From Rhizomys pruinosus (taxonomy: Eukaryota; Chordata; Mammalia; Rodentia; Spalacidae), in the NCBI GenBank assembly GCA_009823505.1, contig VZQC01010577.1, forward strand, positions 97,985 through 161,984: 64,000 bases of DNA, in the 5' to 3' direction. Below the pieces are notes generated by a model. It did not search any database. It saw only the letters and a program-made list of their open reading frames with translations, and had not been told where the DNA came from. Made by a program: the position numbers and the translations under genes. This document shows positions 1-11,150 of the stretch, in pieces. How positions within the stretch are numbered: position 1 is the stretch's first letter; each line of letters begins with the position of its first letter.

Positions 1-77
1 CCTGGTCTACAGAGTGATTTCCAGGCAAACTGGGGCTACAGGGAGACCTTGTCTTAAAAAGACAAACAAAAAAAGAT
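1..77 (+). repeat. B1 SINE, 3' part cut by window edge
   Basis: Starts CCTGGTCTACAGAGTGA and ends in GGAGACCTTGTCTTAAAA plus an A-rich tail, the 3' half of a B1. Confidence 0.85.
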
Positions 78-80
78 GTT

Positions 81-195
81 TGCAGAGTATCTAATAAGGA
101 ATTCCTACAACTCAATAAAAATATGCTTCATTTAAAAAAAGGGCAAATGACTCAACTAGACATTTCTTGAAATATATGCAAATGAGACAAGGGAA
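81..195 (+). repeat. Ancient L1 ORF2 fragment
   Basis: GGAATTCCTACAACTCAATAA...GGGCAAATGACT...TAGACATTTCTTGAA matches the well-known L1 ORF2 stretch encoding the K(K)WAKDxNRHFS region, much decayed. Confidence 0.6.
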
Positions 196-298
196 AAGGC
201 TCAGTCATCAAAGTGCTTGTGGCACACAAGCATGATTGCTCTAGATGTTCTCTATGAAATACACCAAAATTCAACAAAATTAAGAAACTCCTCATCTC

Positions 299-425
299 TT
301 GATACTGTGATTCATACCTGTAATCCCAGGACAGGCAGCAGGATCATTGCAAGTCTGAGGCTAGCCTGGTCTACATAGCAAGTTCTGGGCCAGGCAGAGC
401 TATATAGTGAGATGCTGGGTCAAAC
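299..425 (+). repeat. Old B1-like SINE
   Basis: CATACCTGTAATCCCAGGAC ... GCTAGCCTGGTCTACATAGC is a diverged B1/proto-B1 body. Part of a tRNA-derived SINE head seems to lie at 198-235. Confidence 0.65.
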
Positions 426-699
426 AAAATGAAAGAAAACAAAAGAAAAGTGAAACTTCTTCACGATCTTTCCCCTCAACTCCAGTGGGTTGGATGTAGG
501 GGTCTGCAATAAAACAGAGTCAGTACCTTTTTCCTATAATCACCTCCTATTCTGTCTCCACCCACCAGTCCCTCTAGTGCAGATTTATCCCCGAAGGAGG
601 GATCTCAGAGTACATTTCTTACCTCCCTCCTTCCCTCCCAACCTCTTTCTCTTCCTCTCTTCTCTCTCTCACACATTAATTTATTTACTAAGTGCATGC

Positions 700-782
700 A
701 TACTTGCGTGCATGTGTGTGCGTGTGTGTGCGTGTGCATGCGTATGTGTGTGTGTGTGTATGTGTATGTGTGTGTGTCTGTG
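700..782. repeat. TG-rich simple repeat
   Basis: Imperfect (TG)n with CG and AT interruptions. It continues into the B3-like SINE that follows. Confidence 0.9.
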
Positions 783-925
783 TATGGGTGCACATGTGCT
801 ACTGCAAATGTATTGAGGTCAGAGGACAACTGTGACATTTGGTCTTCTTTCGTCATCTGGATACTCCCTGAAATCAGGTTGTCAGGCCGGGTGGCAAGTC
901 AGGTGCCCTTGCCTACTGATTCCCA
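783..925 (-). repeat. B3-type SINE
   Basis: GAGGTCAGAGGACAACTGTG ... GTTGTCAGGCCGGGTGGCAA is the reverse complement of a B3/B2-related SINE body. Confidence 0.7.
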
Positions 926-1137
926 ATGCCATGGGCTTACTCCTCAGCTTGGTAGTCCTCCTCATTTTCCTTATTTCTTATTATGACTATTTTCAACATA
1001 ATGGTTCATTATCTTCATGAAATTGTAAACATTTTTGGTCTTAGACCAAATGGATCCAAATCAGATTTTTAAATGCTTTAGTGTGTTTTAAAGCAGCTTA
1101 AAATATACCAATAAAATGTACTGAATAAAAAATAGAG
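926..1137. other. Nothing recognised
   Basis: AT-rich sequence without a supported gene or repeat. Confidence 0.4.
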
Positions 1138-1380
1138 GTGTTTGGGCACAGCAGCCTGCAGATAGGTTTTGCATGAAGGATGCTTGTACTCATGGATTAT
1201 CACTTATAGCTAAAAATGAAAAAAAAAACTGAGAGAAAGATGCAGGACAGTTATGGCAGAATGCATGATCTGGGATGGGGTGGGGGTGGGGGGGGAGGGA
1301 AAGGGAAATAAGCCTGAACTGAATTGGAAAAAATGTATGAAATGCACAAAGCATCAATAAAAACTAATTAAAAAAAAAAG
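1138..1380 (+). repeat. Truncated L1 3' end with A-rich tail
   Basis: Contains TGCATGAAGGATGCTTGTAC, a G-rich segment and GCATCAATAAAAACT, the 3' UTR signature shared with copies at 17.5-18.2, 23.6, 30.3 and 38.0 kb. Confidence 0.8.
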
Positions 1381-2639
1381 ATTCTGTAAAGGAGATCAAA
1401 GCAATTCTGACTTTGGAATGGACATTGAGGGCTGGGCCCTTAACTCACTGGTAATAACGTGTGTTAGTAACCCGTATCAACTCTTTCTAATAACAAGATT
1501 TCTATATCCATAATTTGAATATTTATTTACTCTAGATATTGAAACCCATCTTTTGAATATTCTTCTCCTTATGAAATAAATGTGATTTTTGTTCTTTAAA
1601 AAAAATAGAGATAAAAAGTATGACTAAGTTAAAAGTAAAATAAAACAAAACTGGGGGCATTAAAAAGTTAGAAAACCCAAGTGTTTCTACAACCAAATAA
1701 GAAATAAAACTGAAAAATATTCAATTAAAGTAAGTTAGCCAAGTGGAAAGAACCCAGAGGAAGAATCCTCCCTGCTTGTTTGCTGCTTCTGAAAATTGCA
1801 ATGTAGAGGGAGGGGCGTGGGGAAGGAGAAGAAAGTGTCAAGGCAGGTCTGAAAACTGTCATTCTGAAAGACTTTTATATATGTATTGAAACATATATGC
1901 ACATATATAAAACATATAAAGTATGGACAGAATTTTTCCAAGCTTATAAGAGAAGTAAATTGTTAAGAAAAAATGAGCCTGGTTTCAAAAAATTTTAACT
2001 GGAGACCTCAAAGAATTTTTAGGCTGGCATGCTTGCAGCAGCAGGAGGCTGGCTGCAAAAGCTGAGTAACCCCAGGCCTTTAAGATGCCCTCCCAGCAGG
2101 ATTTCCCAGTTGCTACAGACCTTAATGACTCTATGTGGTTACCCTGTTCCAAACAAGGGTTTTAATTGGCTGTTATTCTGTCCCTGTGCTGCCAGTGTGT
2201 ATTAGTTATAGTAGAGTGAGGTGGTGTGGGGAACAAATAACTTCCCTTTGTAGTTCATAGGTCACGGGAACACCAGGAGACCTGATGGGGAGAATAGAAA
2301 CAGAATAGCTTTGAGCTGTATGTGCTGTGTAGAGCGTGATCGAGACAGGTATTTGGTGACTACAGACCACGTTAGGAACTGTCAAGGTGACCAAAGTCTT
2401 TCCTTTGCCTTTTAGATGCATAGCTAGTCTGTATTCTCGAAGTCAGAAGGAACCTCAGGGCTGAGTATGGCCAGTAAACTATGGCTGGAGCTGGTGTTCA
2501 GCACTTTCAGCTTGGCCCCTTTCATCTCCCTGGAGATCCTCCACACTGCACAGGATCCACGGAGGCTTCAGGAAAGAGAGAGCCACTAGGAGAAAGGATC
2601 CCAGGTATAGCATAGTTGTGCATCTAACCCCAGATCTAG
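1381..2639. other. Nothing recognised
   Basis: Single-copy-looking sequence. Only short, unconvincing open frames. Confidence 0.4.
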
Positions 2640-2945
2640 TCACACTAGTTATGCAGCTAGGTGCCATATTAGTCTGCTATATCTCAATTCCCCTGTCTGC
2701 AATGTGGATATAGTAACAGGAATTAAACTTTTTTCTCTCTTTGTTTTTAAGAGAGAGTCTTGTTATGTAGACCAGGCTGGCCTTGAACACATAATCCTTC
2801 TGCCTCAGTCTCCAAAGTGCTGGAATTACAGTGCACTGCCACACCCGACATTCATCTTGGCTTTTGGAGAGAATTAAGTGAATTAATCCACATACGGTGC
2901 TTAGCATAGTACTTGTCAGATAAATGCTCGATAAATATGGCTACC
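2640..2945 (+). repeat. MIR interrupted by a B1
   Basis: The left part (to 2727) resembles the MIR 'tcagtt..ccc..tctg..aaatg' core. The right part (2853-2945) gives TTAAGTGAATTAATCCACAT...GCTTAGCATAGTACTTG...CTCGATAAATA, the MIR 3' portion. The B1 at 2728-2852 sits between. Confidence 0.7.
2728..2852 (-). repeat. B1 SINE
   Basis: GTAGACCAGGCTGGCCTTGA and TCTCCAAAGTGCTGGAATTA mark a B1 in reverse orientation with a pyrimidine-rich tail at its left. Confidence 0.9.
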
Positions 2946-2983
2946 ACCACCACAATCACCACCAACATCATCACCATCACACA
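2944..2983. repeat. Imperfect (CAC)n simple repeat
   Basis: ACCACCACCACAATCACCACC followed by ATCATCACCATCAC. Confidence 0.8.
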
Positions 2984-3123
2984 TCCATTGCTAGGAAAAT
3001 GTTTGACATCAGGGACAACATTCAACAGTATGTACACAGTCTAGCCTTCTGTTCAATATAGTCTATTCTGTGATTTAGTTTGAAGGGAAAGGTTTTGCTT
3101 TCTCTGTTTATCTGAATCTTCTT

Positions 3124-3357
3124 TTTTATTTTATTTATTTTTGTATGTGTATGAATGTACTGTCTGCATGTAGGTTTGTGCACCCATGTCATGCAATGCC
3201 GTGGTCAGAAGAGGGTCTCGGATTCCCTTGGAACTGGAGTTCTCCTAGAATTGAGTTACAGATGGTTCTTAGCCACCATGTGGGTGCTGGGGATTGAACC
3301 TGGGTCCTCTGCAAGAGCAGTCGGTGCTCTTAACCACTAGGCTATCTCTCCAGCCCC
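3124..3357 (-). mobile_element. B2 SINE with 16-bp target-site duplication
   Basis: The body reads CTGTCTGCATGTAGGTTTGT ... GAACCTGGGTCCTCTGCAAG ... CTATCTCTCCAGCCCC in reverse orientation. It is flanked by TTATCTGAATCTTCTT at 3108-3123 and 3358-3373, a perfect duplication that shows it moved by L1-type target-primed insertion. Confidence 0.95.
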
Positions 3358-3373
3358 TTATCTGAATCTTCTT

Positions 3374-6300
3374 AGCATCTACAGTGGCTTTAGTGGCTTT
3401 ATCTTGGTAGCACTTTTCTGTACTATTTGGAAATAGGGGTGGGAAGAATAGAGGGATTTTTTTTCCCCTCTTGGTAGAAGTGGATCAGTTGCTGTGTAGA
3501 GCCACTTCTTGCTTGGATTGACTTTCTGCTAAGAGCTACTTCCTACTTAAAGTATTCAGAGAAACATGGCTGCCACTGTACTTACAAATACCCAGCCTGA
3601 CCATGTCATTCTGACAGTGTGTAATTTTAAGACCCAGGATGTTTAGATTTTTTTACCATAGGTTACTAATTAGTCTATAAGAACAGAGATTGAATTTGTA
3701 CCAGTTATGGCCTTGTTCATCCCCCACACCATGCACCCAGATGCCTGGATTACCTGTAGCCCCGAGCTAGTACCTTTTTGCCATGTTGTTGGCATGAGCC
3801 ATTTTCCTAGCAATGCTCTTCAGGATGCTAATTAGGCAGGCACACCCACTTGCCTTGGCATGTTTTATGGATGACCCAAACTGCAAACACCAACATGTCT
3901 AAAACATATGTTCTCTGCTTTGTTTAATTTCAGATACCAAAATATGCCTACACTCAGGGTTATATGCATAGAGACACACACATACTATTTTTTTTTTGCC
4001 TGATAGAAATAGCATCCTTCAATGTGTCTTTTACTCCCACACATGCCCCTCCATGGCTGGCACATCTCCCAATTATTCCCATCTACTTCCTTCCCATGGA
4101 CCTTTTGTGTGTATATTTTGGCACATATTCTTTTGGTTCTGCCTAGCTCCTCTTCTCTCTCTCTTCTGTGCCTCCCTCACTCTCCCTCCTCTTCACAACT
4201 CTGCAGAAAATTTGTTAAACTATACACTCTTTATTATTAATGTACATTTATGAAAAATTCTTCACAGTTACAAAAGTGCATGGTTATAAAATAATCTCCA
4301 TACAAAGGTTGACATCTTCCCTTGAATCCCTATACCGCCCTAACCCTCCCACTGCCAGACAACAGCATTCTTCAGGACAGGGCGTAGGAAAAGAGAGTTC
4401 TGTGGGTCTAGCTTTCCAACCAGGGCTGTGACAGACAAGGTGATTTACAAAGGACCTTGCAGCTTGCCTCCATTCCTTTTATCTCCTCCTGGAGTAGAGA
4501 AAAGCAGACACATTTCACTAGCTTTCTGGGAACGGCTTTTTGAAGAATGAACAAAGGCATCTCTGTACGCTCTTGTACCACTGGAAAGAGTGCCAGCAAG
4601 TCTGTTTATAGAGAAAATGGGGCTGCTATTCCTTCCCAGTGAAAGTGAAATACCTGCCCTGGTCTTTTCAAATCATTTGCATTGAACACTTGGAAGGGGC
4701 CATGAGACCCAACAGCATCTCTGGGTAACATATTTCTTCAGCTTTTCGTGGGAATCATGGAAAGAGTGGAAGAGGCGGAAACTGAGGAATAATCAGAGCA
4801 CATGATCCACGATGGTATGGTGCCGACGTGGGGGTCTTTTCTGAAGGACAGTTTCCTTGGACAGACTCTGACCATCATAATCTTGTTGGTTAGTCAAATC
4901 TCGATATATTCAGGCCCAGAATGACTGAAACTTCTGTGCAGGGGACAAGTCTCAAGGGGATAGAGTGAAGCATGAAGAAGCCAGGTTCTCATTAGAGTGT
5001 TTCAACTGTAGAGTTGTCTCTTTATATTTTCTGTATGGCCAGATACCTGGGAAGGTTCCATCCTTTGTGTATCAAGTAATATAACAGCCAGATAACTGAG
5101 TAGACTTTGTCAGAGAATTGAACCCAAATTGCAGAGAAACATTCTCCAGGTCAGATGATAATCAATGTAAGTGGAACCTCACAGACATACATATGGATAT
5201 AAAGATCCCCTATTGTACACAAGTAGACAGAATAGAACAAACTAAAGGAAACAGGATGAGAACACTGTAACAGGTTTGTAGTCACCAGGATGTCCAAATA
5301 ACTGCAATGAGGATTATTAGGTTATTTCTAGATGCTTAGTTCTGACAGGACGGAAATGACAGTGGCGGAATTCCATTAGTCTAGAGGTTGATGCCTCCTT
5401 TCTTGTGCTTTAGTTAACTGAGGAGCTTCTAGAAGCTGGAGAAACAATTTCTTTTAAAAGTTATGCATCTTGCTTAGAACTCTGCCATTAGTGGAGATCA
5501 AATTGTCCCACTGAAAAGGACATATGGTCTCAAGGGGCATTTAGTGTTTTGTCTGGTTCTAATTCTATTCAAAAAGAGCAGTACATATCTTAAAGTATAT
5601 TAACTATAATTCAGTAAACAAGAGAAGCCAGGATATTATTATTATTATTAATTATTATTATTGATGAGCATGGTGTTCCTCTATGGAAAGCTAAATTATT
5701 ACATCAGGAATACTATTACTAAAAGCTCCTTTCTAAATACTTTAAGCTGTAAGCTTGACTGGGCGAGAACAGCTGGCACCCACCACTGTTGGCCTCAGTC
5801 GAGTGGATGGAGAGAGTAGATAGTTCTGCTTCAGTGTCACAGGGGCAGAGCTCTTGTCCAGCTGTATAACCAAGAGTGCATGTGGGGGGGGGGGCTTCTG
5901 GGGTCTCTTGCTTAGGTAGAGCAGTGCAAATGCATTGGGGAGGACATATTTTCCTTCTTCATTCCTTTCAGGGCTACCCAGGGGATGCATGATGGAAGCT
6001 TGATGAATTTGGGGTCAAGGTAGAAAGCCCTTGTTTTTGTTCTCAACCAAGTTAGCCTTGCCGGTATGTTGGACTGAGCCTTACGGACCTTCCACTTCCA
6101 CAGATATTCTCACCAAGTACTTTCTTAGTTCCCCAAGTTTTTCTTGCAGTACAACACAGCAGGGCTTCTGTGGGAGCTTTTCCTGCTTCCCAATAAAGTT
6201 ATTTTAAAAAATATGATAGCCACCATAGCTACCAATTCTCATGCTTACTTTGTACATTGGAAGGATGGTGTCTTCTGTTAGATGTTACTTATTCTGCCTC

Positions 6301-6779
6301 TGTGTTTTCGAGGCTGACATTACTCCACAGTGAGCATATGCCAGTCTGAGCACAGCTGGGCTTCATTACCTTTTATTTAGCTGATTATTAACATGTTCAT
6401 GACTGCTGAATTTTAAGGTCTCATTGTGAAGGGCTCACGGGCATTCTGCTCCCCCAATGCCCGAGGAAACACTAGAAAGTGGACCATGTTGGAACTGAGT
6501 TCAACCTTGTCGCCTAGGCTGACATCGTTCTCAATCTGGATCCTCTACTTTCCCATCTGTAAAATAGCATGTCTGATATTTGATTTATTTCTCATGCAGT
6601 CCCGTGAGAAGCCAAGGAGGATAATGCAAAAACAATTCGTGAACTATTACAAGCCAGGGAAGATGAAGCACAGAAGATGAAGATGACAACAGACATGAAG
6701 ATTGTGCTTCTCACATGATATCTGACTGATTACATACAAATTTCCTGAAGGAGAATTTCCCATCACCTTCTTTTTAGTG
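3374..6779. other. Mostly unrecognised, low repeat content
   Basis: A 3.4 kb stretch downstream of Lrrc55 without a recognised young SINE. It holds an (ATT)n at 5634-5661 and a G run at 5885-5894. Around 6530-6570 there is a short MIR-like phrase (cccatctgtaaaat). No supported gene. Confidence 0.45.
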
Positions 6780-7170
6780 TTTATCTAGATGACCTTGAAT
6801 AAATTGCCTAACGCTCTACAATGAAAGCAACTGTAAAGTGGGAACAATAAAAACTACCAGGCAGTGAGACTGGAGCGAAAAATATCAGAGATGTAAGAAT
6901 GCACAGAGAAGTGTCTGGCCCTTATCAGCAACTTCATCAGAATGGTTTGAATATGAATTTATATAGCTGTAGAAAGAACTGTGATGTTCTCCTGTTTGGA
7001 TGGGGGCAGTAAAGAGAATACTGATTTTATTTTGATCATGACATAGCCTGTGACTTCATCTGTATAATGGGAACAACTTTCCCTATAAGGGCTGTCGTGT
7101 GTGGGAAAGGGAATAGTTGAGGAGAGAGCTTATCTCAGTGCCAGGGATTAATAAGAGTTCAGAAATTAAC
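6780..7170 (+). repeat. Two MIR-like fragments
   Basis: 6790-6915 carries TGACCTTGAATAAATTGCCT, AAGTGGGAACAATAA and GTGTCTGGCCC. 7045-7165 carries TGACTTCATCTGTATAATGG, GGAACAAC and CAGTGCCAGG. Both follow MIR core order. Confidence 0.6.
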
Positions 7171-8195
7171 AGCTCTCCTATCCTTATGCTCAAAACGGGT
7201 GAGTTGCCAAGAAGAAAAGAAACACCCTCCTGTGGTTGTGACTTGGTGGCTTTGTCCTTCTGCCCTGGGTACTGTCATGCTAGGATCTGTGGCCCACAGT
7301 GCACTTTCCTGGTGAGATCCTTTGGTGTAAGCACCGTGGGCAGGAACAGTCACATAACTAGGGTCCCAGGGTGCCAGGACTTTTGCTGTCCCAATTGTGG
7401 GGCCTCTTGCCTTCCTCTTTGAAGACAAGGCTTGAGTCAGAAGCAGAAGATAAAGGAAAGGTGCTGAAGGTTATCACCTTCAGCCTGGTGCCTGAGACCT
7501 CACCAACAGGATGACTGGGGACAGTCACCGGAAGGTGATGTCACCCAATAGCTGCTAGTGTAAGGAGGTCAAGGGGGTGGCATGGAGACATTCTTGCTCT
7601 GGGGAGACAGTGGCAGGCAGTTGATGTCAGTGGTGAGGGCCGACAGATTGGGTGTCAGAGGGAAGGTCTTGGTTCTGCACAACTCTCCTCCACATTTAGG
7701 ACGCAAGGAATAGTCTGCTGCTCTCAACACACCCTGCTTGCTATGCCCTCCCATCTTCCGTGTCCACCCTTCTCTGTCCACTTAAAGCAGGACTTTTTCT
7801 TTTCGATGACCCATCTGACACATCCTTCCATTCTTAGACTTCTTCTTGGGCTTTCTGAGGCACAGCTGATGTGTCTCACCCTCCTCTGCACTTCCCTGAC
7901 TGTTTGCTCAGAGCACTGGCATCTTGTTATAAAGGGATAGTTTTGGAATCTCTCTCCTTTATTAGAAGTAATTACTTCAAGGGCAGAGACTGGGTTGGAT
8001 TTGTCCTTCATTCCCAGTTCATTCCTAGCACAGTGCCTGGCAAAGTGGATAGATGCTCACACAAAGTTAGTTTCCCCGACCTTGTTTGAGCTATGATGGG
8101 TGTGGCCAGGGCGCCATGATGCAGACTAGGGAGCCAGGGTGTGGACGGCCATTTGTGAGTGCCATGGCAACATGGAGTGATGAGAGGCACCTGTA
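7171..8195 (-). other. 3' side of Lrrc55, probably 3' UTR and flank
   Basis: Largely unrecognised single-copy sequence directly downstream of the Lrrc55 stop. Around 8010-8070 there is a faint MIR-tail-like phrase (cagtgcctggca). Open frames here are short and not convincing. Confidence 0.35.
7958..7963 (-). promoter_or_regulatory. Lrrc55: Candidate polyadenylation signal AATAAA for Lrrc55
   Basis: TTTATT on the plus strand gives AATAAA on the minus strand about 235 bases after the stop codon. It is the first canonical hexamer found downstream; another is at 7026-7031. A long 3' UTR using a later site is equally possible. Confidence 0.3.
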
Positions 8196-8431
8196 TCAAA
8201 TCTCCTCCTCCTCGCTGGCCTTGCTCCAGCGGTGGCAGCAATTGGCTGTGATGCCCAGGAGGAAGTTGGTGGCCACAGAAGCGATGGAGACCACAAAGCC
8301 CACAAATGCGATGAAGAGGTAATCATCCAGGGTCAGAGTCAAGTGGCAGGCCTTGAAGCTCTCCTCGGTGAGTGAGAAGAGGGGGGCACCTTCGACTTCA
8401 GGAGGGCCCCGACACTCAGCCAGCTGAGAAT
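8196..8431 (-). CDS. Lrrc55: Lrrc55 exon 2: C-cap, transmembrane helix and acidic tail (residues 221-298)
   Basis: This terminal coding exon follows a TTCTTTCTTGTAG acceptor (AG at 8432-8433) and ends at TGA 8196-8198. With exon 1 it gives 897 bases, or 298 codons plus stop, which is the length I recall for LRRC55. It supplies the last C-cap cysteines (C227, C249), a membrane helix at about residues 258-281, a short cytoplasmic segment with CC and HRW, and a tail ending SEEEEI. In this family the helix and the short cytosolic tail are the parts that shape BK gating. The frame stays open upstream across the acceptor through the 8481-8708 minisatellite, so intron retention would not give an immediate stop. 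No premature stop or missing cysteine is seen. Phase and both splice sites agree, so I regard this as an intact gene. Confidence 0.95.
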
Positions 8432-8480
8432 CTACAAGAAAGAACCCAGGCAAGGTGAGACTCCCTCGGGAATGAGAATG

Positions 8481-8708
8481 AATGGGAACATCTCCCACCC
8501 TCTCAGGAGAATGAATGGGGACATCTCCCACCCTCCCAGGAGAATGAATGGGAACATCTCCCACCCTCCCAGGAGAATGAATGGGAACATCTCCCACCCT
8601 CCCAGGAGAATGAATGGGAACATCTCCCGCCCTCCCAGGAGAATGAATGGGAACATCTCCCACCCTCCCAGGAGAATGAATGGGAACATCTCCCACCCTC
8701 CCAGGAGA
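8481..8708. repeat. 33-bp minisatellite, 7 copies, in Lrrc55 intron next to the exon 2 acceptor
   Basis: Seven 33-bp units start at 8481, 8514, 8547, 8580, 8613, 8646 and 8679, each running AATGGGAACATCTCCCACCC and then a CTCCCAGGAGAATG-type end, with only scattered substitutions. The nearest unit is 50 bases from exon 2. Because 33 is a multiple of three, open frames run through it on both strands; these are repeat artefacts, not genes. Confidence 0.95.
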
Positions 8709-9405
8709 GTCACGGGTTTTCTTCCATGTGTCTCAAATATGTTTATCTTCTCTTATCTCAACAACCCTTGAAACATATTTATACCTATTACTTTAGATGT
8801 GCAAATTACTGCTTACAGAGTTTAGTGATTTGCTGAAAGTCTTATACCTATCAGATCTGGGCTCCTTTTGTGAGGCATAAAAGCCTGAAGTCCAGTCATG
8901 CCACTCTGCCTGACACATTCCTCAGGCTTCCCATCTTTGCAGAGAGAGAAAACCAGCATCCTCCCTATGGGCTCCAAGGACGACTTCCTGACTCTTCCAT
9001 TTTGCAAATTTACTCTGCTCTAGAAAAACAGACCTCTGCGTTGGTCCCTTGTGAGGAAGCTTCCCTAGGTCTTTGTGTAGCCCACTCTCTCACTTCCTTT
9101 GAGACTTGGCCAAATGGAAATTACTTAGCAATGCCTTCACTTGTGATTCTATATAAAACAGCACCCACACCCAGTATCCAGGCTCCCTATCAAATCTGCT
9201 CTGTTTTATGTCTCCTTATGGTATTATCCCTGACTGACTGTTTATTGTCTGTCTCCCCCTTGAAAGGAAGCTTCTCTCACATTATCCTTAGCATAGGAAG
9301 AACATCCTTTCATAGTAAATATTCAATAAACTCTTCTTAAGTGAATATAGAACTCTAAGTTCAAAGCCTTCTGTCTTGCTACTAATCCATAGGGTTTTTC
9401 CAGCT
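8709..9405. other. Lrrc55 intron sequence, nothing recognised
   Basis: No known repeat or exon recognised. A 156-codon open frame on the plus strand is not supported by any motif. Confidence 0.4.
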
Positions 9406-9735
9406 ACACAGAATATAAGGTCAAGAGCATGGACTCTAGAGCTATCATCCCAGGTGTGAATCCCCTCTTCAACTCTCATCAATTGTGTGGTTGTGGAAAT
9501 TTAGCCCTTCTCCATCTTGATTTATTTATCAAATGAGAATAAAAATGAAGACAATTATAATATCTACCTTTTGGAGTTGTAATCATTTTGTCTTTTTTTT
9601 TTTTCAGAGTTGAGGGCTGAACTCAAAGCCCTGTGTTTGCCAGGCAAACACTCTATCACCGAGTTGATTCCCCAACCCCCAGATATATGTATATATATAT
9701 GTTTCTGGTGCATGATAAGCATTATGCAAAATGTG
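9406..9735 (+). repeat. MIR split by an ID SINE
   Basis: GAGCATGGACTCTAGAGCTA, TTATCAAATGAGAATAAAAATG and, after the ID insertion, ATGATAAGCATTATGCAAA follow MIR order. Confidence 0.75.
9590..9683 (-). repeat. ID SINE
   Basis: Reverse complement of an ID element: T-rich tail, AAAGCCCTGTGTTTGCCAGG, CTCTATCACCGAGTTGATTC, CCCAACCCCC. It derives from a tRNA-Ala-like BC1 sequence and is not a tRNA gene. Confidence 0.85.
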
Positions 9736-10282
9736 AGCTTTTTATAATGATACAAACTGGTCTCTCAGCTGTCCATTGGGGGCATATTCTGCACTCCGGC
9801 TTCTGAGGGAGGGGCTGCTCCTTTGGTGAGATGGCTGTTCTTTCCAGCCTTGATGGTGCCACTTCATCTTACCAGGGTCACTTCTATGAGTGCGTGATGG
9901 ATGTCAGTGGTCTTTATCTTCATCTATCCTGGAATTAAGAGTGGCATGTGGGGGTAGTTCCACTCTTCAGTTCTGGGCAGCAGCTGAACACCAGCCAGTT
10001 AGTTGTGCTTTTGTCCAGGACATAAATATTAATTGAGCTCTAACCTTGGGCAAATCTTGTTTTTTTCCTTTCTGTTTCACATGCACTGCCTTTCTAAGGA
10101 GGGGCAAATCCAATCTGAATTTTCCAAGCAAGTCAATGTGAGGTCTTTAAAATTGCAGTGCATAAAATATAAGATATGTAGGTGCTCTCTATTTATTATG
10201 CAATTTTTGAGGGTAACGAACAAAGTCATGGTCTTGGATTGATCCTTCTGACAAATACGGGTATGCAATGTTGTTCTTAGCG
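9736..10282. other. Lrrc55 intron sequence, nothing recognised
   Basis: No supported feature. Confidence 0.4.

Positions 10283-10322
<40 letters not shown>
10283..10322. repeat. (GT)n microsatellite in Lrrc55 intron
   Basis: About 20 uninterrupted GT units. Confidence 0.95.
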
Positions 10323-10323
<1 letters not shown>

Positions 10324-10952
10324 CATATTTGGGGTAAGGATGCAGCCTTCTTCAAGTCTCAGGTTAAGTTATCCCAGTAGGCTGGTTGTGTGGGATCCGA
10401 GACCCTGCCATGATCTTGATCATGTTTGGAGTTGGCTCACAAGAAGTCTCATCTGGAAACTAGAAGATGCTGACTTCCAAAGGTCACTGTGCATGTAAGT
10501 GGAACAGTAGGGAGACAGAGGGCAGAAAATTGCAGACTGTCTAGAGGAGACTGAGTCTAGTCAGTGGGGCCCTGCAGGATGACAGCTGGGAGGGTGTGGG
10601 CTGATGAAGTTCTTCCATAAGTCAAGAGATCAATCTCGAAGTCAGATCATATCCCAGTAGGTCCTGCACGTCTATGTTTGAATTATTCTCTAAAGTATAG
10701 ATAACAGTGAAAATCTTACAAAGCAAAACGGGAGGAAAGCAATGTGAAAGGCTGAAAGGGATGACACAATCCATTTCTATCTACCCTGGCCTCTAAGAGG
10801 AAACATGGTTAGTGTGCATGGTGTAACAGGTGCTCTGTGGAGAGGGAGAGGAGGCTGGCTTTTCGCTGTAGCCTGCTTGCTCTTTTACAGTGTGTCTGTG
10901 GATCATCACTGTCCTCTGGAGCTCAGATGCATCACTGGGAGTGACAGATGGG

Positions 10953-11150
10953 CACTGATGGGTATGGTTGGGTCCTCTGTCCTGCCTGCTGGGAGCCCAG
11001 GTCCCTCACACTGATGGGTACAGTTGGGCCCTCTGTCCTGCCTGCTGGGACCTCAGGTCCCTCACACTGATGCGTACAGTTGGGCCCCTTCTCCTGCCTG
11101 CCGGGAGCTCAGGTCCCTTGCACTGATGGGTTGGGCCCCCTCTCCTGCCT
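10953..11150. repeat. 56-bp minisatellite, about 3.5 copies, in Lrrc55 intron
   Basis: The phrase CACTGATG(G/C)GT recurs at 10953, 11009, 11065 and 11121, exactly 56 bases apart, with TTGGGCCC...CTCCTGCCTGC and AGGTCCCT conserved between them. The last copy is shortened. Confidence 0.9.

Noticed and set aside
8481..8708. Regular repeats considered as a CRISPR array
   Set aside because: Units are directly contiguous with no spacers, and the DNA is mammalian. The same holds for 59536-59735 and 10953-11150.
8472..8771. Plus-strand open frame of 99 codons with repeated [11 protein letters not shown]
   Set aside because: It is the 33-bp minisatellite read on the wrong strand within the Lrrc55 intron.
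9590..9683. tRNA-like sequence
   Set aside because: It is the tRNA-derived head of an ID SINE. The same applies to B2, B3 and RSINE1 heads; no complete tRNA gene was seen.
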